Origin: an uncultured bacterium
Lineage (GTDB): Bacteria; Verrucomicrobiota; Kiritimatiellia; RFP12; UBA1067
DNA length: 64,000 nucleotides
Direction of reading: 5' to 3'
NCBI GenBank assembly: GCA_902779075.1
Contig: CACZAK010000004.1
Location: 22,319 to 86,318 of the forward strand
Positions 16,750 through 25,368 of the stretch are shown one piece after another. The first letter of the stretch is position 1. Every line of letters begins with the position of its first letter. Made by a program: the position numbers and the translations under genes. The notes beneath the pieces are model-generated. The model was given only the letters and a program-made list of their open reading frames with translations. It searched no databases and had not been told where the DNA came from.

Positions 16750-18180
16750 ATGTCTGAAGTAGATTCGTCAATAGCTCCTGGAGGATTGTGGGAGCAGATT
16801 GTTGAACTGGTGAAGAAACAGTTTACAACGGAGAGCGACCGTAGCAAAATGGAGCGCTACTTTCCGCTGTTCATATCGCATGAGCTAAAAGGGGATACGC
16901 TTAGCATTGGCGTGGCTGAAGCCTTGCAGGTAGAGTGGTTCACTACTCTTTTCAAGGTACCCATTGAAAGCGCTCTTCATGCTTTAGGCCATCCATCGGC
17001 GAAAGTAGTTTTTGACATCGCTGAAAATGCCGGCACTTCCGTTGTTCAAAAACCGCAACCTTCGCCAGCTCATTTACTGAAGCCATCTTCCTCTTCAACG
17101 CCATCTTTAATGGGGATGCCATCCACGCTTCCTCTTACGGAAAACTACACGTTCCAGAACTTCGTCGTAGGTCCGTCCAACTCGTTTGCCCATGCTACGG
17201 CAATGGCCGTGGCGAATGGTCCGGGACGCACGTCGAACAATCCTCTTTTCATCTATGGAGGCACGGGTCTGGGCAAGACGCACTTGATGCAGTCGATCGG
17301 ACACTACGTTCTCAAAAACAATCCCGCTGCTTCAGTCTGCTACATCACGTCTGAAACCTTCTTGAACGAATATATCAACGCACTAACCAACAACGCGATG
17401 CCGGCGTTCCGCGAGCGTTACCGCAAGGTTGACGTCTTGCTTCTCGACGACGTTCAGTTCATTGCCGACAAACGACAGTTCCAGGAAGAATTCTTCAATA
17501 CGTTCAGCTCTCTCATGACCTACCAGAAACAGGTAGTCATGACGAGCGATGTTGCGCCAAAGGACTTGAAGGGATGCGAAGAGCGCCTGACTGGCCGGTT
17601 CAAGCAGGGTATGGTTGTTGAAATCGAAGCACCATCATACGAAACCCGACTTGCAATTCTCAAATTCAAGGTAAAGATGCAAAGTGCGGGACGCGTAATC
17701 CCAGAGGAAATCCTGAAGTACATCGCAGAAAACATCCGCTCGCACGTCCGCGCGCTTGAAGGCGCAATCAGCCGCGTCATCACGTTCATTGACTTGAATC
17801 CCAACATCCCCATGACGCTTGAAATCGTGCAGCATCTTCTCAAGGATTCAATCGAGCAGGAAAAGACGATCAAGGATTTGACTGTCGAGGACATCATGAA
17901 AGTCGTCACTGAATTCTACGGCGTGACGCTTTCAGACATTCTCTCCCCACAGCGAACGCAAACGCTCGTGACGCCGCGTCAGGTCGCAATGTTCCTTTCC
18001 GTAAAGCTCACCACGCGTTCGCTCGTGGAAATCGGCAGGTCATTTGGTAAGACGCACGCGACGGTCTACCACGGCGCGCAAACCATCCAAAAGAGAATTG
18101 ACGTCGAGAGCGATCTGCGCAAGGTGATCGAAAACCTCACGTCTCAACTCGGACGAAATCCGTCAGAACTATCGAAATGA
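16750..18180 (+). CDS. dnaA: Chromosomal replication initiator DnaA
   Basis: 476 aa, full length. Domain I (about 1-90), a short linker, AAA+ domain with Walker A GGTGLGKTHL (about 167-176) and Walker B VDVLLLDDVQFIAD (about 226), and the DNA-binding domain IV with FGKTHATVYHG near residue 435. In E. coli the recognition element is GGRDHTTVLHA; here the base-contacting Asp433 and Thr435 equivalents are Thr and Ala, which may go with the TTATCAACA boxes in this window. AAGGAAGAAAAGGCATG gives a good ribosome site. It initiates replication by opening oriC; dnaN follows 283 bp later, the classic order. Confidence 0.98.
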   Translation: MSEVDSSIAPGGLWEQIVELVKKQFTTESDRSKMERYFPLFISHELKGDTLSIGVAEALQVEWFTTLFKVPIESALHALGHPSAKVVFDIAENAGTSVVQKPQPSPAHLLKPSSSSTPSLMGMPSTLPLTENYTFQNFVVGPSNSFAHATAMAVANGPGRTSNNPLFIYGGTGLGKTHLMQSIGHYVLKNNPAASVCYITSETFLNEYINALTNNAMPAFRERYRKVDVLLLDDVQFIADKRQFQEEFFNTFSSLMTYQKQVVMTSDVAPKDLKGCEERLTGRFKQGMVVEIEAPSYETRLAILKFKVKMQSAGRVIPEEILKYIAENIRSHVRALEGAISRVITFIDLNPNIPMTLEIVQHLLKDSIEQEKTIKDLTVEDIMKVVTEFYGVTLSDILSPQRTQTLVTPRQVAMFLSVKLTTRSLVEIGRSFGKTHATVYHGAQTIQKRIDVESDLRKVIENLTSQLGRNPSELSK

Positions 18181-18463
18181 CAACCTGCCGACAAGCCGTG
18201 CATAAGCTGTTTACAACGACGTTTGTTATGAACACCTATCAACAGAAAAAAGAGTTGTTCTCCGCTGACAACAAGTTAGCGAAAACGCTATCAACACCCC
18301 AAGAAGGCTTCTGCCCCTACGGAATACGCTGTCTCGCTTACTTGTGAACAGTATCAACACGCCTAATATTTTTTACTTCATACTTTACTTCAATACCAAA
18401 AATAGTGTACAATTTTAGCCGTCCACCCAAAACAGAAAGTGGTCTAACCAAAAGGAGTTGTCC
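18181..18463. other. dnaA-dnaN intergenic region with partial DnaA boxes
   Basis: TATCAACA octamers at 18237-18244, 18289-18296 and 18352-18359 match eight of nine bases of the TTATCAACA box (first T missing). The region is AT-rich toward its right end (about 18365-18415). It could be part of a split origin or simply regulatory for dnaN. Confidence 0.45.
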
Positions 18464-19558
18464 ATGAAGTTCAAAATCGTAAGGTCCAAGTTCCTCGAAG
18501 GACTGAAAAAAGTGCAGAACATCGTAGCCTCAAAAGGCACGATGCAGATTCTCCAGAACGTACTCATAGAGGCAAAGGACAAGCAATTGCTTCTTACTAC
18601 GACGGACCTGGACATCTCGATACGCAGCGTGATCGGGTGCGATGTTGAGGAGGATGGTTCTACTACTCTTCCCGTGAAGCTTCTTTTCAGCGTAGTCTCC
18701 AAGGCGGCGGAAGGTCCTGTCGAAGTCACCGTGGATGCGCAGGACCGCGCCGTGATCAACGCTGGCACCGCCACGTTCAAACTCGCCGGCATGTCTGTTG
18801 TTGACTACCCAGCCTTGCCGACTGACCAGAATTCCTTTGAGTACGTTATTCCGCAGATCACGATGAAGGAGATGCTGCGCAAGACCGCTTACGCCGTATC
18901 GCAGGATGATACGCGCAAGACGTTGAAGGGCGTGCTGTCGTCGTTCAAGGACGGCAAGCTGACGATGGTCGCTACGGATGGTCGCCGCCTTGCTCTCGTT
19001 GAACACGAGATTGAGCTGCCCGCAGAGGCTGAGCGCGACGTCATTCTTCCCGGAAAGGTTGTCAACGAACTCCAGCGTTCGTTGACTAGCGACGGCGACG
19101 TGCGCATCACCATTGAAAAGACGCAGATTTCATTCAACCTCGGCGACACGCGCATCTACTCGAAGCTGCTTGACGAAGTCTATCCTAACTTCCGTCAGGT
19201 CATTCCCACCGAATGTGCCGAACATATAGTCGTCGACCGCCAGTTATTGCTGGACGCCCTCGACCGCGCAAGCGTGATGATGTTCGAGGATACGAACTCC
19301 ACGAAACTCATTTTCGACTCCAACCAGCTCATAGTCACGGCCACGGCTACGGAAGTCGCCGAATCTACTGATGTAGTGCCGATCAAGTATGATGGCAGCC
19401 GCATTGAAATCGTGTTCAACCCCACTTACGTGATGGATCCGCTCAAGGCCATTGACGAGGATGAGGTGACGATTGAGTTGAATGATGGAACGAAGCCTGC
19501 GATGATCAAGTGCTCGATTCCGTTCCTGTACGTCATGATGCCGCTGCGCGTCAGTTGA
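18464..19558 (+). CDS. dnaN: DNA polymerase III beta sliding clamp
   Basis: 364 aa with three clamp repeats. Starts MKFKIVRSKFLEGLKKVQNI; the core RPVTLKGVLSS-like stretch (RKTLKGVLSSFKDGKLTMVA) and C-terminal PFLYVMMPLRVS, which lines the protein-binding pocket (usual ending is YVVMPMRL), are present. A TTG six bases upstream is in frame but AAGGAG sits 6 nt before the ATG at 18464, which decides the start. The ring-shaped clamp tethers polymerase to DNA. Confidence 0.97.
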   Translation: MKFKIVRSKFLEGLKKVQNIVASKGTMQILQNVLIEAKDKQLLLTTTDLDISIRSVIGCDVEEDGSTTLPVKLLFSVVSKAAEGPVEVTVDAQDRAVINAGTATFKLAGMSVVDYPALPTDQNSFEYVIPQITMKEMLRKTAYAVSQDDTRKTLKGVLSSFKDGKLTMVATDGRRLALVEHEIELPAEAERDVILPGKVVNELQRSLTSDGDVRITIEKTQISFNLGDTRIYSKLLDEVYPNFRQVIPTECAEHIVVDRQLLLDALDRASVMMFEDTNSTKLIFDSNQLIVTATATEVAESTDVVPIKYDGSRIEIVFNPTYVMDPLKAIDEDEVTIELNDGTKPAMIKCSIPFLYVMMPLRVS

Positions 19559-19589
19559 TTGACGCCTTACCATCAGAAGAAGGTTTGCA

Positions 19590-20909
19590 ATGAGACTGTG
19601 GACGGATAGCTCCTATCCGATCGTTCTGTCTTGCGCTAACTGCCTTGCCCCCTGGGTGAAGCGCGAGGTATGCGAACTTGGATACAAGATAATAGACGAA
19701 GCGGACAACATCGTAGTCGTGAAGGGGGCGATGCGCGACGTACTGCGGCTTAACCTGCGCCTGCGCACCGCCCACAGGGTGCTTGTGCCTTTGTTGCGCG
19801 CACGCTGTAGGCACATACGCGAATTGTATAGTCTAGTAGCGTCGATCGATTGGGAGAACTTGATTGAAACGGAATCCTATTTTTCCGTATTCTCAGTCGT
19901 CAACAACAACACTATACGTGATACGCGCCTTCCGTCGCTGGTGACGAAAGACGCAATCGTTGACCGCATTCGCGACAGATGCGGAAGCCGTCCCGATTCA
20001 GGTTCCGACTATGACCGTGGCGCAGCCGTGTTCCTGCATTGGGAACGCGACAGGATGATCATATACCTTGATACAAGCGGAGCACCTCTTTGCAAGCGCG
20101 GGTACCGTAAGATACCGGGATCCGCGCCAATGCAGGAGACTCTTGCCGCAGCCTGCATCGACGCTCTCCACTGGGATCGGAAAACACCGTTCATTTCCCC
20201 TATGTGCGGAAGCGGTACACCGGCCATTGAAGCCGCGCTCGCTGCTATGAACCGCGCACCTGGATCACTGCGCGCACATTTCGGTTTTATGTCCATTAAA
20301 GGATATAAGCTCATGATCGAAGGGGAGAAGGCACCGCGCATTGCGCCTCGTCAACGTTTCGGAGCCACGCCAGAGCAGATTTGGAAGGAAATGCTGCTGG
20401 AAGCGCAGGAACAGGAGAAGACGGAAGGTCTTCCACCGATAATTGCCACGGACATCTCTCCCGAGGCGATTGAAAACGCCAAGACCAATGCCTATATCGC
20501 TGGTGTTTCAAAGTTCATCCAGTTCAAGGCGTGCGACTTCGGCGATACCCCGATTCCTCCTTCACAAACTTCAGAACCCTTTGTGTCATTCTCCATAACG
20601 GGAAAAGAGGGATACAAGGCCCGTGGCTGCGTGTTCTTCAATCCCGAATATGGAATACGCCTTGGTGATCCGGCCGAACTCGCCCCCATCTATGAACGTA
20701 TCGGAACATTCATGAACGAGAAGTGCCCCGGTTATACTGGCGGCGTGTTGACGGGTAGCCCTGAACTCTCAAAAATGATCAATTTGTTCTATGTAACGCG
20801 AATTCCGTTCTACAATGGACCAATTGACTGCCGTCTATTCGTATTTCCGGGTTGTGAAATCAAGGGCGCTGAGTTATCAACTGAATTATCACCTAGTGTT
20901 GATAAGTAA
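19590..20909 (+). CDS. RlmL-like THUMP/N2-methylguanosine methyltransferase with NPEY motif
   Basis: 439 aa. The first 170 residues resemble the ferredoxin-like plus THUMP part of RlmL/RlmK-type 23S rRNA methyltransferases; residues 175-400 are the UPF0020-type SAM methyltransferase: GSAPMQETLAAACI, the SAM loop PMCGSGTPAIEAA, and PPIIATDISPEAIENAKTNA. Catalytic motif IV, normally NPPY, reads NPEYGIRLGD. The second proline replaced by glutamate is notable, since this loop holds the target base. It probably modifies 23S rRNA G2445-like sites, but loss or change of activity is possible. Its C-terminus runs into the DnaA-box cluster. Confidence 0.82.
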   Translation: MRLWTDSSYPIVLSCANCLAPWVKREVCELGYKIIDEADNIVVVKGAMRDVLRLNLRLRTAHRVLVPLLRARCRHIRELYSLVASIDWENLIETESYFSVFSVVNNNTIRDTRLPSLVTKDAIVDRIRDRCGSRPDSGSDYDRGAAVFLHWERDRMIIYLDTSGAPLCKRGYRKIPGSAPMQETLAAACIDALHWDRKTPFISPMCGSGTPAIEAALAAMNRAPGSLRAHFGFMSIKGYKLMIEGEKAPRIAPRQRFGATPEQIWKEMLLEAQEQEKTEGLPPIIATDISPEAIENAKTNAYIAGVSKFIQFKACDFGDTPIPPSQTSEPFVSFSITGKEGYKARGCVFFNPEYGIRLGDPAELAPIYERIGTFMNEKCPGYTGGVLTGSPELSKMINLFYVTRIPFYNGPIDCRLFVFPGCEIKGAELSTELSPSVDK

Positions 20910-20980
20910 GTAATAAACACACTTATTATAACCTGTTTATAACTTGAGTTGTTGATAAAGCTGTTGATAATTGTTGATAA
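20874..20980. promoter_or_regulatory. Cluster of DnaA boxes (TTATCAACA); oriC candidate
   Basis: Minus-strand TTATCAACA (read TGTTGATAA) at 20897-20905, 20950-20958, 20962-20970 and 20972-20980, plus an imperfect TTATCAACT at 20874-20882 on the plus strand inside the preceding gene's end. Three of the boxes are 10-12 bp apart in the same orientation, and the gap between is AT-rich (TAATAAACACACTTATTATA). This is the densest DnaA-box group in the window. Confidence 0.7.
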
Positions 20981-21027
20981 TATCCGTCTTGTCAAGACGC
21001 CCTGAAAAGAGCATACTATTCGCCGTC

Positions 21028-21582
21028 ATGTCCAACGTATCGAAAGAGTTATGCCTTCGCTTTGCGGAGGTGCGCCGCACGAAGGGACTCCGTCAAACGG
21101 AGCTCGCCGTGCAGATTGGCTGTACTCAGTCGGCTCTTTCCATGTTTGAGGGTGGGCAGCCCACTAAACTTTCCGATGAAACTGTCAAGAAGCTATCTGA
21201 GATTTTAGGCGTACCGCTTCAGGAAGAACAGCCATCACCAAGTGCAGCATTGGCGTCGTCATCGAATGCAACGCAATCAGTGGTTCATGGTTTTTGCCCT
21301 AACTGCCATTGTCCAAGCAATGTTCCGTATGTGGTGGAAGGGCGTCTGTTCTATCGACCTTCGAGGAAAATTGCATCGCCGACTGGCGGGGTTCGTTGCA
21401 CGCAGTGCGGCGAGTTGTTGGAGATGCGGTGTCCGCGATGCGGCGCGCACTTGAACGAAGGAGCCTGCTGCGCTGTCTGTGGAACGGCATACGTCACGCC
21501 GGTCGTAGAAGAGGGATTGGATGTTACAGCATACGCGCAGGCGCGTCGTGCGGAAATCATCCAGTTGCGTGAACTCAGTTAG
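21028..21582 (+). CDS. XRE-family HTH protein with zinc-ribbon tail
   Basis: 184 aa from ATG 21028; an upstream in-frame TTG at 20971 would start inside the DnaA boxes and is rejected. Residues 1-65 are a Cro/C1-type helix-turn-helix (RQTELAVQIGCTQSALSMFE). After a Ser/Ala linker come paired cysteines: FCPNCHCPS, RCTQCGEL, RCPRCGAH and CCAVCGTA, indicating two zinc ribbons. Likely a small transcription factor; target unknown. Position next to the DnaA boxes may be incidental. Confidence 0.75.
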   Translation: MSNVSKELCLRFAEVRRTKGLRQTELAVQIGCTQSALSMFEGGQPTKLSDETVKKLSEILGVPLQEEQPSPSAALASSSNATQSVVHGFCPNCHCPSNVPYVVEGRLFYRPSRKIASPTGGVRCTQCGELLEMRCPRCGAHLNEGACCAVCGTAYVTPVVEEGLDVTAYAQARRAEIIQLRELS

Positions 21583-21587
21583 TCTTG

Positions 21588-21829
21588 AACCTAAAATCCT
21601 CGGTCGAAAGTCTCACGCAGAGGTGCAGAGAGGCGGAGAACGCAGAGCAAGTTCAGAAATCCAACGGAAAAGAAAACCATGACAAGAATCATCTCGGGAA
21701 GTTTTTTCATCCAAATGGCGAAAATAAATACATACTCAAGCAAAAGGGATAACCTCTGCGAACTCTGCCTCTCCGCGCCTCTGCGTGAGATATAAGATGG
21801 AGCGGAAATCAAAATGAGAATTTTAGGTT
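21588..21829. repeat. 242-bp inverted-repeat element (GCAGAGGCGC family)
   Basis: Ends are AACCTAAAATCCTC and its near-complement GAGAATTTTAGGTT (one mismatch in 14). Next inward are TCACGCAGAGGTGCAGAGAG on the left and CTCTCCGCGCCTCTGCGTGA on the right, again complementary. It holds no ORF of note and fills the whole gap between the XRE gene and the sugar porter gene, so it is MITE-like. No flanking target duplication is obvious. Confidence 0.8.
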
Positions 21830-21843
21830 GAAAGGATAATTGC

Positions 21844-23112
21844 ATGAAAAAGATGAACTTGCGGTGGATAGTCTGTGCAGTTTCGCTGGGCGGGCTTCTG
21901 TTCGGCTTCGATGCAGGAGTGATTTCTGGCTGCGAGGAGGCGATTCAAAACGAGTTCAAGCTCGCGCCGTTCTGGCACGGACTTGTCGTGGCTGGCGCGT
22001 TGATCGGCACAGTGTTCGGCGCGTTGGCGGCGGGAAGAATGTGCGACCGGTTCGGACGCAAACCGACGCTTGTCTGGATGGGCGTGCTGTTTTTGATTTC
22101 GGCTGCCGGATGCGCGGTGACGCCGGGCGGCGCGATTGGTCCGCACGTCCTCGGCTGGATGCGTTTCATCGGCGGCATCGCCATCGGAGGAGTGTCGGTA
22201 GCCGTGCCGATGTACATTGCCGAGATAGCGCCGCCGGAGAGTCGCGGACGTCTCGTGCTCGTCAACCAGTTCTGCATTGTGCTGGGTATCGTCGTATCGT
22301 ACATCTCCAACTACTGCGTGGCGCGGTGGGTACCAGCGTCCGCATCCGTGGTATGGCGTGCGATGCTCGGCGCGGAGTGCATTCCGGTCGTGATGTATCT
22401 GGCGGCGCTTATGCCGGTGCCGGAAAGTCCGATGTGGTTGGCGGCGCGCGGGGGGAAGGTCGAAATACATCCAGCATCTGCGCCGCTGTTCGTACGGCGT
22501 AATCTGAGGCCGATTCTCCTTTGCTTCACGGTGGCGTTCTTCAGCCAGCTGTCGGGCGTGAACGCGGTGAACTTCTACTCGCCGCGTATCTTCAAGATGA
22601 TCTTCGGCGAAGGGAGCGAACTCGTGTCGCTCGCGGGTACGATCGGCGTTGGGGTGGTGAACCTCGTGTTCACCGTGGCGGCGTTCTTCCTCATCGACAG
22701 GTTCGGGCGACGTCCGCTGCTCATTTCCGGCTGCGCGTTGATGGCGGCGATGCACGGACTCGTCGCGTGGCAGGTTTCGCTGGGCGACGCCTGCACGCCG
22801 TGGCTGGCGATGCTTGGCGTGTACGGCTTCATCGCGTCGGTGGCGTTCTCGGCAAGCGCCGTGATCTGGGTGTTCATCTCTGAGATTTTCCCGCCGGACG
22901 TGCGGGCGAAGGGACAGAGCTTCGGCGGCATGGTTCACTGGATAATGTGCATGCTCGTCTCGTGGCTTTTCCCGGTTGCGGCCGAGCGCACTGGAACTTG
23001 GGCTTTTGCGTTCTTCGCCGTTATGATGTTGATTGAAATGGTATGGGCCATCTTCGTCATGCCAGAAACGAAAGGCCGCCACATAGACGAAGACCATAAA
23101 TTTATGGTATAA
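21844..23112 (+). CDS. Sugar porter (MFS, XylE/GalP type)
   Basis: 422 aa, twelve membrane helices. Sugar-porter signatures are clear: FGFDAGVISGCE near the N-terminus, GRMCDRFGRKPTL, PMYIAEIAPPESRGRLVLVN, the intracellular PESPMWLAARGG, DRFGRRPLL and the C-terminal PETKGRHID. It is a little shorter than usual because the central cytoplasmic loop is reduced. It presumably imports a monosaccharide with protons. The DUF1080 gene follows in 8 bp but has its own promoter inside this gene's end. Confidence 0.92.
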   Translation: MKKMNLRWIVCAVSLGGLLFGFDAGVISGCEEAIQNEFKLAPFWHGLVVAGALIGTVFGALAAGRMCDRFGRKPTLVWMGVLFLISAAGCAVTPGGAIGPHVLGWMRFIGGIAIGGVSVAVPMYIAEIAPPESRGRLVLVNQFCIVLGIVVSYISNYCVARWVPASASVVWRAMLGAECIPVVMYLAALMPVPESPMWLAARGGKVEIHPASAPLFVRRNLRPILLCFTVAFFSQLSGVNAVNFYSPRIFKMIFGEGSELVSLAGTIGVGVVNLVFTVAAFFLIDRFGRRPLLISGCALMAAMHGLVAWQVSLGDACTPWLAMLGVYGFIASVAFSASAVIWVFISEIFPPDVRAKGQSFGGMVHWIMCMLVSWLFPVAAERTGTWAFAFFAVMMLIEMVWAIFVMPETKGRHIDEDHKFMV

Positions 23113-23113
23113 T
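23093..23113 (+). promoter_or_regulatory. Promoter and palindrome ahead of the DUF1080 gene
   Basis: A perfect 16-bp palindrome ACCATAAATTTATGGT (23093-23108) runs directly into the -10 TATAAT (23108-23113; TGG extension). Seven nt later is the ATG at 23121. The palindrome lies in the last codons of the porter gene, so a repressor there would uncouple the two genes. Confidence 0.65.
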
Positions 23114-23120
23114 CTTCGCC

Positions 23121-24182
23121 ATGAAAAAATCTATCCTCAAATTGTTGTCGGCGGGCGTAGCCTCTGCCGGAATCGTTTTGTTCACCTCTGGCTTCTGCTC
23201 GTCCGCCTGTGGCGACGGTTGTGCCGCGCCCAAGTCGTGCGGCTGCGCGTATGGCAACTGGTCTATCACGCTGCCCTATCCTGAGATGAACACCGCACAC
23301 CTCGTCCTTGAGAAGGGCAAGGACGGCAAGCCGTCCGCGCTCCTTCTCTGGCGCTGGGCAAGCCCCACACCGGCCGAGGTCACTCAGATCGATGCTAAGG
23401 GCTTCACAGTCCAGCGTTCCTTCAGCAAGCCGAAGGGCAAGGCGAACGACAAGTCCGCATGGCGCGCGCTGCGCGTGACGTGTACGGTTGACGGCAAGGC
23501 GCTGAAGGGTACGTTCTGCACGGTGGATGGCAACGGCAAGGCCGTTGACAAGCCGCAGGACATCTGCGGCAAGCGCAATCCGCCCATCGGTCCCGTACCC
23601 GACTTCTCCAAGGCCGTCTACGGCAAGCCCATCGATCTCCTCGCGGGCTCAATCAACGACTTCGAGATCATGGGTACGGACAAAATCAACGGCTGGACGC
23701 TCAAGGACGGCGTGCTCTCCAACCGCATCACGCGTGACAAGAAGGGCCGGTCCGTCCACAAGAACGGCAACCTCCGCACGAAGCGCGCCGACTTCTTCGA
23801 CTTCAACTTGAAGTACCAGGTGCGCGTGCTGCCGGGCTGCAACTCCGGCGTGTACCTGCGCGGCATCTACGAGATTCAGGTGCTCGACAGCTACCGCAAG
23901 CCCGTGGACTGCCACAACATGGCTGCGCTCTACGGACGCATCACGCCGAAGGTTGCGGCGGAAAAGCCGGCCAACGAGTGGCAGTCCGTGGATGTGACAC
24001 TCTACAAACGCTACCTCACCGTGGTCCTCAACGGCACCACGATCATCGACAAGCAGCCAGTGGTGGGCATCACAGGCGGCGCCATGACGGCCGACGAGTT
24101 CGTACCCGGTCCGCTCTATATCCAGGGCGACCACTCGGACGCGGACTTCCGCGACATGAAACTCACGCCGATCGTCAAATAA
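23121..24182 (+). CDS. Secreted DUF1080 (3-keto-disaccharide hydrolase-like) protein
   Basis: 353 aa. Signal sequence of about 30 residues, then a Cys-rich stretch (CSSACGDGCAAPKSCGCAYG), so cleavage or lipidation is near residues 25-35. Residues about 45-135 form a small beta domain; 165-352 match DUF1080, a concanavalin-like jelly roll (INGWTLKDGVLSNR, DFNLKYQVRVLPGCNSGVYL, YEIQVLDSY, YIQGDHSDADFRDMKL). Members of this family include 3-keto-glycoside hydrolases abundant in PVC and Bacteroidota. With the sugar porter next door, a role in glycoside use is reasonable. Confidence 0.85.
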   Translation: MKKSILKLLSAGVASAGIVLFTSGFCSSACGDGCAAPKSCGCAYGNWSITLPYPEMNTAHLVLEKGKDGKPSALLLWRWASPTPAEVTQIDAKGFTVQRSFSKPKGKANDKSAWRALRVTCTVDGKALKGTFCTVDGNGKAVDKPQDICGKRNPPIGPVPDFSKAVYGKPIDLLAGSINDFEIMGTDKINGWTLKDGVLSNRITRDKKGRSVHKNGNLRTKRADFFDFNLKYQVRVLPGCNSGVYLRGIYEIQVLDSYRKPVDCHNMAALYGRITPKVAAEKPANEWQSVDVTLYKRYLTVVLNGTTIIDKQPVVGITGGAMTADEFVPGPLYIQGDHSDADFRDMKLTPIVK

Positions 24183-24185
24183 GGC

Positions 24186-25367
24186 GTGCAGAAGCAGAAG
24201 GTCAGCTACGTCGAGCGTCTCGAACACGCGCTCGTCAAGATCATCCAACAACCGGGTGCGGATCAGAACCAGCCCGGCGGCGTGCGCGTGTTGCTGGTCT
24301 TCCTCAACATTCTCTCCAAGATTTTCCAGTTCGTCGTCGCTGTCCGCTACGTACTCTACAACTGGGGAATCCTTCGCCGTTTCCCGCTCGGCTGCCAGGT
24401 GATCTCCATCGGCAACGTCACGGCGGGCGGCACGGGCAAAACGCCCGTAACGGAAAAGTTCGCGCACGAGCTTGCGGCGGCGGGACGCAAAGTGGCGATC
24501 CTCTCGCGCGGCTACCGCCGCAAGGAGGCGCCGTGGTGGGAGCGGATGTTCAAGCAGGTGGTGGAACAGCCGCCGCTTGTCGTCTCCGACGGACGCCAGA
24601 TCAAGCTCGACGCAGCAACCGGCGGCGACGAGCCGTACATGCTCGCGTCAAACCTGCCGGGCGTGTGCGTGCTCGTTGACCGCAACCGCGTGAAGGCCGG
24701 ACGCTACGCCATTTCGCGTTTCGGCTGTGACACACTTATCCTCGACGACGGCTTCCAGTACCAGCGACTCAAGCATTCGCTTGAAGTGGTGCTCGTCGAC
24801 AAGACGAATCCCTTCGGCAACGGACACATGCTGCCGCGCGGTGTCCTGCGCGAACCTGCGAGTCACATCTCGCGCGCCGACTTCATCTTCCTCACAAAGT
24901 CCGATGGCAACTCGGAGGAAGTCATTCGCGATATCCGCGAGTACAACCAGACTGCTGAAATCATCGAGTGCCGCCACGCGCCGCGTCTTCTTAAAGACGT
25001 GTGGAGCCGCGAGGAGCTGCCGCTCGACTGGCTGAAGGGCAAAACGCTCACCACGCTCTCCGGCATCGCCGTGCCACAGGGCTTCGAGGACTCCCTGCGC
25101 AAGCTCGGTGCGCGCGTGATCTGGTGCGAGCGCTACGCTGACCACCATCGCTACGATTCCTCTGAAATCATCTTCGCGCTCAACAAGACCGCCGATCTCC
25201 ATGCCGACGCGCTCATCACCACCGAGAAGGACGCCGTGCGCTTCCCGCGTCTCGAGACCACGCCCGTGCCGTGCTACTACCTGCGCGTCGACATCGAAAT
25301 CCTTAAGGGCGCCGAAAACTTCGCCTCCGCCGTAGATCACATCTGCAACCGCAAGGCGAAGAAGTAA
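24186..25367 (+). CDS. lpxK: Tetraacyldisaccharide 4'-kinase
   Basis: 393 aa, GTG start 3 bp after the DUF1080 stop. LpxK phosphorylates the 4' position of lipid A disaccharide at the inner membrane. The N-terminal membrane helix (VRVLLVFLNILSKIFQFVVA) precedes the P-loop SIGNVTAGGTGKTP (about 74-87), and LSRGYRR, LVVSDG, GGDEPYMLA, DDGFQYQRL and the C-terminal DHHRYDSSEI are standard. Its presence shows the organism makes a lipid A type outer membrane. Confidence 0.96.
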   Translation: MQKQKVSYVERLEHALVKIIQQPGADQNQPGGVRVLLVFLNILSKIFQFVVAVRYVLYNWGILRRFPLGCQVISIGNVTAGGTGKTPVTEKFAHELAAAGRKVAILSRGYRRKEAPWWERMFKQVVEQPPLVVSDGRQIKLDAATGGDEPYMLASNLPGVCVLVDRNRVKAGRYAISRFGCDTLILDDGFQYQRLKHSLEVVLVDKTNPFGNGHMLPRGVLREPASHISRADFIFLTKSDGNSEEVIRDIREYNQTAEIIECRHAPRLLKDVWSREELPLDWLKGKTLTTLSGIAVPQGFEDSLRKLGARVIWCERYADHHRYDSSEIIFALNKTADLHADALITTEKDAVRFPRLETTPVPCYYLRVDIEILKGAENFASAVDHICNRKAKK

Positions 25368-25368
25368 C

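Noticed and set aside
20971..21027. Upstream TTG start for the XRE/zinc-ribbon gene
   Set aside because: It would begin within the DnaA-box cluster and add residues unlike an XRE N-terminus; ATG 21028 fits the domain boundary.
21823..23097. 424-aa minus-strand ORF opposite the sugar porter
   Set aside because: Low-complexity Arg/His composition, and the plus strand has all sugar-porter motifs.
24186..24200. Frameshift at the DUF1080-lpxK junction
   Set aside because: The genes are separated by a normal 3-bp gap with a GTG start, and both proteins are full length.
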